Positions 7,733 through 14,403 of a stretch of 38,316 bases of DNA are shown here, piece by piece. Every line of letters begins with the position of its first letter. The stretch's first letter is position 1. The position numbers were made by a program, and so were the translations under genes. The notes under the pieces were generated by a model. The model did not search any database. It was not told the origin of the DNA and saw nothing but the letters and a program-made list of their open reading frames with translations. This stretch comes from Candidatus Bipolaricaulota bacterium (GTDB lineage Bacteria; Bipolaricaulota; Bipolaricaulia; M55B111): assembly GCA_018334615.1 (NCBI GenBank), contig JAGXLP010000002.1, forward strand, positions 1-38,316. Reading direction: 5' to 3'.

Positions 7733-8292
7733 TTTTACATTTGATCTTCTTTTTATGAGGCTGTAGAAGTTGTAGTTAATGATGGGGAAATGGTGCAGGT
7801 TTGGTTAATCCGGTTGGTCGTGCCCGGGAGAAGGGTATCCTTTATTTATTATTAATTACTGGAAGAGCGGGTTTCCTTGGTTCGAGTGAGGGGGTATTGT
7901 CTACTAACCTACTTCTTGCCTCTAAATTCTGTTCGGAACCTGTCGGCGCTCAATGCGGTTGATGCGATTAACGCGTGGGCGTTAAGCCTTCCTTATGATA
8001 CGGAGTTCTATTGATTGTTGGTCATTTGTGTTATCCAACAACTCACAAATATAAAGCTATCAACACAGTTGTCCGATTTTTGGGTTTATCTTTCCGAGGG
8101 AGTTATCACGGTCAAGATCAATATTCCAGTCATTAGTTCAGGCTGGTGGGGCGTATTTATTTTGCTTTTGTTAATATAATATGGTTGGCTATCAACACTT
8201 GGCGAGAAAGCCCTTCAGCACTCAGAAATTTGATACCTGGAGGAGTTATGGTTAGTTTGGCTACGTTAACTGTAGTAATTAGGACTTTTGGT

Positions 8293-8409
8293 TTAACCAA
8301 ACACCTATCCTCAATTGAGTGCTGGGTCGATTCTCGTTTTTTGAATCGAAGTTTGTACTCCAATGTTTTTCTACCAGACCCGTCACTTAGTGCGGGTTTC
8401 TTGACTTAT
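8293..8409 (+). repeat. Degenerate 117-bp repeat, copy B, immediately before rpoC
   Basis: Aligns gap-free with bases 2-118 and shares TTAACCAA, TGAGTGCTGGGTC, GTTTTT and the terminal TTCTTGACTT. It ends two bases before the rpoC ribosome-binding site. Its 5' edge lies inside the TTTGGTT/AACCAAA palindrome, and TGAGTGCTG also pairs with an upstream complement, so this copy takes part in local RNA structure. Confidence 0.7.
8378..8403 (+). terminator. Possible attenuator hairpin before rpoC
   Basis: ACCCG (8378-8382) pairs with CGGGT (8393-8397), with an inner CAC/GTG extension and a TTA loop, followed by TTCTTG. It is shaped like an intrinsic terminator but has a weak T-tract. It lies 8 bases before the rpoC ribosome-binding site, where termination would control rpoC expression. 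The counterpart in copy A is a stronger stem. Confidence 0.4.
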
Positions 8410-8424
8410 AAGAGGTGATTGTGG

Positions 8425-11400
8425 ATGTTGTCTGGCGATAATATCGAAGAAGTGAAATTGATGTTCGCTTCGCCCGAAGAGATTAGAAGATGGTCTCATG
8501 GCGAAGTTACTGAATCAGAAACAATAAATTACCGGACTCATAAACCCGAAAAGGGCGGGTTATATGCAGAGGAAATATTTGGTCCCGAGGAGGACTATAA
8601 ATGTGCCTGTGGAAAATACGAGGGAAAGAAGTATGAAGGGATAACCTGTGAGAAATGTGGAGTACTTGTGACCGATTCTTCGGTTAGACGGAAGAACATG
8701 GGTCATATAGAACTTGCAAGCCCGGTAATTCATTTTTGGTTCTTGAAGGGTATATCCAGTCCGTTAAGCAAGTTATTGAATATCAAGAAGAAAACCCTGC
8801 GAAAGATAGCTTACTATGAAGCCGAGACAACTTTAGAAGATATTTCGATTGTTACCTCTTCTGAGACCGAAAAAATTAGGGAGGGGGAACGACTATATAG
8901 TTCGGAACTGGAAATACTCTCAGATCATCTTGAATTTGAAACGGAGAAAGGGATTCTCATAAACGATGCTCCTCAAATATCCGCCGGTGAGTCGGGGGAA
9001 GTCGAGATTGAGCACAAAAAGCTTCAGAATGGCGAAGGAATAGCGTTAATTACAGTAGGCGAAGAGGAATTCCCGGTAGCCGAAGACGTTATACTGGAGG
9101 TTAATGAAGGAGACGAGTTAGATGAAGGGGAGCTGATCGCGGAGACCCCGGTGGGTGAAATCTGCTCGAAAACCTTCCTTGACATGGCCGAATCACGCTA
9201 CGGAGACGCTATAAAGTCAGAGCCGGCCCAGGAAGAGGTGGATAACCTTGCGTTTTTGGTTACGGCCGTGAACGATGAAGAAGTTCCGCTTGAAGTTGGA
9301 GACAAGATAACTCAGCTGGGAAAAGAAGCCTACGAAAGGATATATCCGGCTGGGTTTTCCGCCCACACAGGCGCTCGGGGAATCAAAGGATTATTGGAAA
9401 ATATCAACCTTAACGAATTAAGCCAGAAGTTGAGTAATCGACTGGAAAAAGAGACTTCCAAGACCGCCAAAAACAAGCTTTCGAAAAGGCTAAGCGTCGT
9501 TGAAAAACTCAGGGATTCGGGAAACAAATCTAGCGACATTTCTCTAGAAGCTATTCCCGTCCTTCCTCCAGATTTAAGGCCGATAGTCCATTTAGAAGGA
9601 GGAAAGTTCGCCACCACGGATTTGAACGATCTTTATCGTCGAATTATTAACAGGAACAATAGACTCAAGCGACTGGAGGATATGGGGGCCCCGGAGGTAA
9701 TACTCAGGAACGAGCGCAGAATGCTTCAGGAATCCGTGGACGCACTTATTCATAACGAGAAGAAGAATACTCCCATCAGAGGCAAGGACGACCGTCCTCT
9801 GAAATCGTTGTCGGATAGGATATCGGGAAAGCACGGTCGATTAAGACGAAACCTATTGGGTAGACGAGTTGACTATTCCGGCAGAGCAGTGATTGTAGTA
9901 GACCCTGAGTTAAAGCTTTGGGAGTGCGGGGTTCCAAAGAAGATGGCACTGGAACTATTCAAGCCTTTTATTACAAGGTATTTGGACGACACAACCTATT
10001 CCGACTATAACGAGGTAAAAAATAAGGCTCTGGCGGGTGATATGCCGGACGTCTGGAATTATCTCGAAGAGTTGCTTGAGGAAAGACCGGTTTTGCTTAA
10101 CCGAGCACCGACGCTTCATCGACTGGGCATAGAGGCATTTGAGCCAAAGCTGGTGGACGGGGACGCAATCCACATTCACCCTCATGTTTGTCCTCCCTAT
10201 AACGCTGACTTTGACGGAGACCAGATGGCTATTCACCTCCCTCTGACCAGGGAAGCTGTGAAAGAATCACGCGATATTATGCTGTCTTCTAAGAACTTAC
10301 TGTCGCCTGCCTACGGAGGCCCCCTGTCCAAACCCACGCAGGATCAGATCTACGCTTATTACTATCTTACTGAAGTGGACGAGGAAGGCAAGGGAAAGGA
10401 CAAATATTTTGCCAGCTTTCAGGAGGCGAAACGTGCCTATGAAAATGACGTCATCAGCCTTCATGCACCAATCAAAATAAGGATAAACGGAGAAATCAAA
10501 GATACCACCCTGGGACGAGCCAAACTGAACGAGTTGTTCCCGGATGACCTACGAGATTACGGGAAACTATTTGAGTCGTCGGATCTTTCGGACATGTTGA
10601 TGAAAGTTTATGAAAATTACGGCAGAGAGAGGGTCGTTAGCTTGCTGGACAGGTTAAAGGAGCTCGGTTTCTCCGAGGCAACTCAGTCAGCTCTTACCGT
10701 TTCTACGAAGGATTGTCTTGCCCCCGAGGAAAAGTCCATGATCCTGGAAAAAGCTACTGAGCGAGTCGGTGAGGTAAACAAAATGTACGAGAAAGGTCTT
10801 GCTTCCGAGGAAGAAAGATCCTCTACTATTATCGATATTTGGCATGAGACGGTTGATAAGGTGGAAGAAGCTACCATGGAGAATTTCGCAAAGAATAAGT
10901 TTAACCCACTTCAAATGATGGTAGCATCAGGGGCACGGGGTAGTGCTGATCAGGTAAAACAGTTAGCAGGAATGCGTGGATTGATGGCTGACCCATCAGG
11001 TAACGTAATTGAAATGCCTGTGAAATCAAATTTTCGGGAAGGACTGGATATGATGGAATACTTTATATCTACTCACGGGGGAAGGAAGGGAACGGCGGAT
11101 ACAGCCTTAAAGACGGCCGACTCGGGTTATCTCACCAGGAGGTTGGTTGAGGCTGTCTCTAATATTGTCGTGCGCGAGGAGGACTGTGGTACGAACAGGG
11201 GGCTAGAAATAGATCCGCTGAAGTACGACGGAGGAGAATTGATGGAGGGTATAGAGGAAAGAGTCTACGGGAAGATTCTAGCAGAACCAGTAGTCGATCC
11301 GAGCGATGGAAGTATAATGGGCGAAGAAGGGGAGCTCGTCCACAAGGATCTTGCCGCCAAGCTGGGGAATAAACAGGTTTCTGTCGATTTAACCGAGCTA

Positions 11401-13398
11401 ACCGAAGAGGACAGAGAGAGGATTATTGGTACTAGTACCGTAAATAACGTTAAAGATCCTGAGACCGGGAAGGCGATCTTGAGCAGTGATGATGTAATCG
11501 GTCCAGCTGAGCTGGATAGGTTAGAGGCCAGTGACATCGAAGAAATAGAAATTAGACCACAGATTGTGGTTAGATCCCCGGTTACATGTGAGACGGAGAA
11601 GGGAGTTTGCCAGCAATGTTATGGAATTGATATGTCTTCGCACGAATTGGTCGACCTGGGTCTGGCTGCCGGTATAGTGGCGGCACAATCCATTGGTGAG
11701 CCAGGGACTCAGCTGACAATGAGGACATTCCACTCCGGCGGTGTTGCAGGCGAAGACATCACTCAGGGTCTTCCCAGGGCGGAAGAACTGTTTGAAGCTC
11801 GAAAGACGACGAAAAGTGCTCAGGCTACTATTACTGATATTGAAGGACATGTGACTGAGATAGAAGATACCGAAGAAGGTAAACGCCTGGAGATTGAAGG
11901 AGAACCCCAGGAGATGACGATTCCTTCGTCACTTTGCTTGGTTGAACCCGACGAGGAAGTAGGGCTCTCGGACCTTGTAGATAATACAAGTCCCCATGCT
12001 GGCACAGTCAGATTTGTAAAAGAAGACGGTCAACCCGTAATGTATTTGCTGATGCGCAGGACGGATGCTTTTTACGAATTGCCGGATGGGATAGAGATTA
12101 GCGAAGAATCAGGTAGTCCTGTAGAGAAAGGCGACGTCCTGTCGGAAGAGGTAAAACTGGATCAGGTATTTGCGAAGAGAAGTGGTACTGTCGAAAGAAT
12201 AGACAATGGACGCAGGCTAATTACACTGGTCGATGACGAAGAAAATTACATCGACCATCTCATTCCACCAATGGCAAAACCCCTGGTCGAAGAAGGAGAA
12301 GGTGTCGAGGAAGGCGAGGGATTGATAGATGTTAAGAAATCTGATAAGTTGACTGCCGACAAATCAGGTTTGTTAGTGAAAACCGACAACTCAGTTATTA
12401 TATTCCAGCCGGAAGACGGAAAGAAAAGGATTCCGATTACCGAGTGTATGGTACCCGAAGTTGGAGATGGGGAAGAAGTTAAGAAAGGAAAGGCGTTGTT
12501 CTCTCTTGATAGGCCTCAAAATAAGAAGTTAATCGTAGAATCCCTCGACGAAACCGGGGATGATTTGATCCGGGTGAGTTACCGCTACAGAGAAGAAGTC
12601 GAGTTGACCCATTCACCCGTTGTCGATTTGGGAGATAAAGTGAAGCCCGGTGAACAGCTTTCCAAGGGAGTAATTCCGCCACATAATTTGCTGGACAAAG
12701 CCGGTATGGAGAGGACATACGAGTACCTGCTTACCGAAATTCAAAAAGTTTACAAAAGCCAGGGTGTAGATATTAACGATACCCACGTGGAAATAATAAT
12801 TGCCCAGATGTTGAATAACGTAATTGTCACCGATAGGGGAGATTCCGATTTGACCCAGAATGAGCTAATCACGCTAGAGGAATTTCGCAACGTGGTTAGA
12901 CGTCTCAGGAAAAAGAACGAACGAATTCGGGAGCGCCGAGAGGAAATACTCGGCGAGGAGGTGTCCGATGACGTTTACAGCGGGAGTCATTTAATTGCCA
13001 GGGAAGGAGAGACGGTAACGGAAAATCTATTACAGCATACGATGAGATCGGGAGTGGAAAAGCTCCCCTTGATTGTCGATGGGGAAATCGTCACACCCAG
13101 GATTCTGGAGTTCAAACTCCCAGAAGGAGACAGGCAGTTACTCAGGATATCGAAATCGGCGCTTAAAACGAAGGGTTGGTTATCCGCCGCTTCATTCCAG
13201 AGGACGACCTCGTCTCTGACAAACGCCGCGCTTAGTGGACAGTCCGACAAATTGAAAGGCCTTAAGCCAAATATAATTGTCGGGAAAAAGGTGGCCGTCG
13301 GGACGGGCTTCGAGCCTGAAAGCGAGACCTCCGACGACGAGGGGGAAAATAAAGAGGAGAAGGACGAGTTAACCCCCGTGGATTCTAATTCAGCTTGA
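8425..13398 (+). CDS. rpoC: DNA-directed RNA polymerase subunit beta'
   Basis: Catalytic subunit of RNA polymerase, 1657 residues from ATG 8425 (AGAGGTG at 8411-8417 gives good spacing; a TTG at 8419 overlaps it). The N-terminal zinc finger (CACG, then CEKC, about residues 55-75) is followed by a large insertion (about 135-300) rich in barrel-sandwich-like acidic repeats, typical of Thermotogae and Thermus. The catalytic NADFDGDQMAIHLP is near residue 592. The bridge helix/trigger loop region (MEYFISTHGGRKGTADTALKTADSGYLTRRL) lies near 875, then the second zinc site (CETEKGVCQQC). After ELFEARK (about 1122) some 280 residues precede KPGEQLSKG, against about 80 in E. coli. The C-terminal tail is acidic. 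rpoB does not precede it. Confidence 0.97.
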   Translation: MLSGDNIEEVKLMFASPEEIRRWSHGEVTESETINYRTHKPEKGGLYAEEIFGPEEDYKCACGKYEGKKYEGITCEKCGVLVTDSSVRRKNMGHIELASPVIHFWFLKGISSPLSKLLNIKKKTLRKIAYYEAETTLEDISIVTSSETEKIREGERLYSSELEILSDHLEFETEKGILINDAPQISAGESGEVEIEHKKLQNGEGIALITVGEEEFPVAEDVILEVNEGDELDEGELIAETPVGEICSKTFLDMAESRYGDAIKSEPAQEEVDNLAFLVTAVNDEEVPLEVGDKITQLGKEAYERIYPAGFSAHTGARGIKGLLENINLNELSQKLSNRLEKETSKTAKNKLSKRLSVVEKLRDSGNKSSDISLEAIPVLPPDLRPIVHLEGGKFATTDLNDLYRRIINRNNRLKRLEDMGAPEVILRNERRMLQESVDALIHNEKKNTPIRGKDDRPLKSLSDRISGKHGRLRRNLLGRRVDYSGRAVIVVDPELKLWECGVPKKMALELFKPFITRYLDDTTYSDYNEVKNKALAGDMPDVWNYLEELLEERPVLLNRAPTLHRLGIEAFEPKLVDGDAIHIHPHVCPPYNADFDGDQMAIHLPLTREAVKESRDIMLSSKNLLSPAYGGPLSKPTQDQIYAYYYLTEVDEEGKGKDKYFASFQEAKRAYENDVISLHAPIKIRINGEIKDTTLGRAKLNELFPDDLRDYGKLFESSDLSDMLMKVYENYGRERVVSLLDRLKELGFSEATQSALTVSTKDCLAPEEKSMILEKATERVGEVNKMYEKGLASEEERSSTIIDIWHETVDKVEEATMENFAKNKFNPLQMMVASGARGSADQVKQLAGMRGLMADPSGNVIEMPVKSNFREGLDMMEYFISTHGGRKGTADTALKTADSGYLTRRLVEAVSNIVVREEDCGTNRGLEIDPLKYDGGELMEGIEERVYGKILAEPVVDPSDGSIMGEEGELVHKDLAAKLGNKQVSVDLTELTEEDRERIIGTSTVNNVKDPETGKAILSSDDVIGPAELDRLEASDIEEIEIRPQIVVRSPVTCETEKGVCQQCYGIDMSSHELVDLGLAAGIVAAQSIGEPGTQLTMRTFHSGGVAGEDITQGLPRAEELFEARKTTKSAQATITDIEGHVTEIEDTEEGKRLEIEGEPQEMTIPSSLCLVEPDEEVGLSDLVDNTSPHAGTVRFVKEDGQPVMYLLMRRTDAFYELPDGIEISEESGSPVEKGDVLSEEVKLDQVFAKRSGTVERIDNGRRLITLVDDEENYIDHLIPPMAKPLVEEGEGVEEGEGLIDVKKSDKLTADKSGLLVKTDNSVIIFQPEDGKKRIPITECMVPEVGDGEEVKKGKALFSLDRPQNKKLIVESLDETGDDLIRVSYRYREEVELTHSPVVDLGDKVKPGEQLSKGVIPPHNLLDKAGMERTYEYLLTEIQKVYKSQGVDINDTHVEIIIAQMLNNVIVTDRGDSDLTQNELITLEEFRNVVRRLRKKNERIRERREEILGEEVSDDVYSGSHLIAREGETVTENLLQHTMRSGVEKLPLIVDGEIVTPRILEFKLPEGDRQLLRISKSALKTKGWLSAASFQRTTSSLTNAALSGQSDKLKGLKPNIIVGKKVAVGTGFEPESETSDDEGENKEEKDELTPVDSNSA

Positions 13399-13423
13399 CA
13401 ATATGAAGGGGCTAGCTTATAAT
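13395..13423 (+). promoter_or_regulatory. Perfect consensus sigma-70 promoter for the ribosomal cluster
   Basis: TTGACA (13395-13400) and TATAAT (13418-13423) are both perfect hexamers with the optimal 17-base spacer. The -35 overlaps the rpoC stop codon (TGA, 13396-13398). Transcription would start near 13430, about 27 bases before the rpsL ATG, leaving room for little more than the ribosome-binding site (AGGAGTGGTG). It would let rpsL and everything downstream be expressed independently of rpoC. Confidence 0.75.
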
Positions 13424-13456
13424 TTCTGACACTTATAGGAGTGGTGAAAAAAAGAT

Positions 13457-13828
13457 ATGCCGACGATTAATCAACTGGTAAGGGAAGGAAGGACGTCCAA
13501 AAAGAAAAAGACAAGTTCGCGAGCGCTGGATGGCTGTCCCCAAAAGCGTGGAGTAGTCACCAGGGTCTATACTCGGACTCCGAAAAAGCCCAATTCTGCA
13601 CTGAGAAAAGTAGCTCGAGTTAGATTGAGTAATGGCAAGGAAGTTACTGCCTACATTCCGGGTGAAGGACATGAATTACAGGAACACGCGGTAGTATTGG
13701 TCCGTGGTGGCCGAGTTAAGGATTTGCCCGGAGTAAGATATCATATCGTTCGAGGGGCGTATGACGTAACTGGAGTTGAGGGTAGGAAGCAGGGTAGGTC
13801 GAAATATGGAACAAAGAAATCTAGTTAG
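13457..13828 (+). CDS. rpsL: 30S ribosomal protein S12
   Basis: S12 lines the decoding centre of the 30S subunit. The 123-residue protein has the conserved TPKKPNSALRK loop with Lys43 and the VKDLPGV loop with Asp89, the usual target of RimO methylthiolation. Residues classically altered by streptomycin-resistance mutations look wild type. The ATG is preceded by AGGAGTGGTG at slightly long spacing. It is the first gene after the perfect promoter; rpsG follows after 12 bases. Confidence 0.98.
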   Translation: MPTINQLVREGRTSKKKKTSSRALDGCPQKRGVVTRVYTRTPKKPNSALRKVARVRLSNGKEVTAYIPGEGHELQEHAVVLVRGGRVKDLPGVRYHIVRGAYDVTGVEGRKQGRSKYGTKKSS

Positions 13829-13840
13829 GGGGAACGATTA

Positions 13841-14299
13841 ATGGGACTGCCTGGACGTGACGTTAAACCGGATATCAAACACGGTAGCAAGATCGTCGGG
13901 AAGTTTGTAAATTACGTAATGCAGGACGGTAATAAAAATAAGGCTTATAAAGTTATCTATAATGCCTTTTCCCTGATTGAAGAAAGGGAAGGGGAGCCTG
14001 GGGTAAAAGTTTTCCGGGAAGCGATAGACAATATTTCTCCAGATTTGGAGACTAGAAGCAGGAGAGTTGGAGGGGCCAATTATCAGGTTCCTTATGAAGT
14101 ACCACCTGACAGACAGGTGGCTCTCTCCCTTCGCTGGTTGGTTAATGTTGCTTCAAATAGAAATGAACCCCGGATAGAAGATCGTTTGGCAAATGAGATA
14201 ATATTGGCCAGCAATAAGGAAGGGGAAGCTTACGAGAAAAAGCTTGAATCCCACCGACGCGCAGAGGCAAATAAGGCCTTTGCTCATTATCGCTGGTAA
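13841..14299 (+). CDS. rpsG: 30S ribosomal protein S7
   Basis: Primary assembly protein of the 30S head that binds the 3' major domain of 16S rRNA and contacts the E-site tRNA. The 152 residues are typical, with the conserved SRRVGGANYQVPYEV beta-hairpin segment and RWLVNVASNR helix. A ribosome-binding site (GGGGGAACG) sits before the ATG. It lies between rpsL and fusA as in the classic str operon. Confidence 0.98.
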   Translation: MGLPGRDVKPDIKHGSKIVGKFVNYVMQDGNKNKAYKVIYNAFSLIEEREGEPGVKVFREAIDNISPDLETRSRRVGGANYQVPYEVPPDRQVALSLRWLVNVASNRNEPRIEDRLANEIILASNKEGEAYEKKLESHRRAEANKAFAHYRW

Positions 14300-14389
14300 A
14301 TCCTCGGCGATTCAGTATAACTCCGGTTTATCTTAAACAAATTAGCTTATTCGTAAATTGAATTCTGGTGTATCAGAGGTAGTTATTTA

Positions 14390-14403
14390 ATTATCATGAT
14401 AAT
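14390..14403. repeat. Perfect 14-bp palindrome over the fusA start codon
   Basis: ATTATCATGATAAT equals its own reverse complement and includes the ATG at 14396. It could be a protein-binding site or could fold weakly in RNA. Being AT-rich, it may also be chance. Confidence 0.5.

Larger units (their letters stand above)
7733..8424. other. 692-bp non-coding, structure-rich region upstream of rpoC
   Basis: No convincing gene on either strand. Visible structure: a TTAACGC/GCGTTAA hairpin with a GTGG loop (7968-7985); a TTGTTGG/CCAACAA hairpin (8015-8041); an 11-bp direct repeat GCTATCAACAC (8056-8066 and 8188-8198); an odd palindrome TTTGGTT-T-AACCAAA (8287-8301); CAGCACTCA (8216-8224), the exact complement of TGAGTGCTG (8316-8324), which would enclose that palindrome; then repeat copy B. 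Possible promoter pieces are TTGTGT-18-TATAAA (8026-8055) and an isolated TATAAT (8175-8180). A long structured leader RNA for rpoC is plausible. No known riboswitch or tRNA is recognisable. Confidence 0.6.

Noticed and set aside
7879..7887. GGTTCGAGT, resembling a tRNA T-loop
   Set aside because: The flanking bases do not form a five-pair T stem, and no acceptor, D or anticodon arms can be drawn.
8146..8418. Open frame of 90 codons overlapping the leader of rpoC
   Set aside because: No ribosome-binding site, no family resemblance, and it runs through the repeat and hairpins; treated as chance.
8419..8424. TTG start for rpoC two codons before ATG 8425
   Set aside because: It is only one base from the ribosome-binding site AGAGGTG; ATG 8425 has normal spacing.
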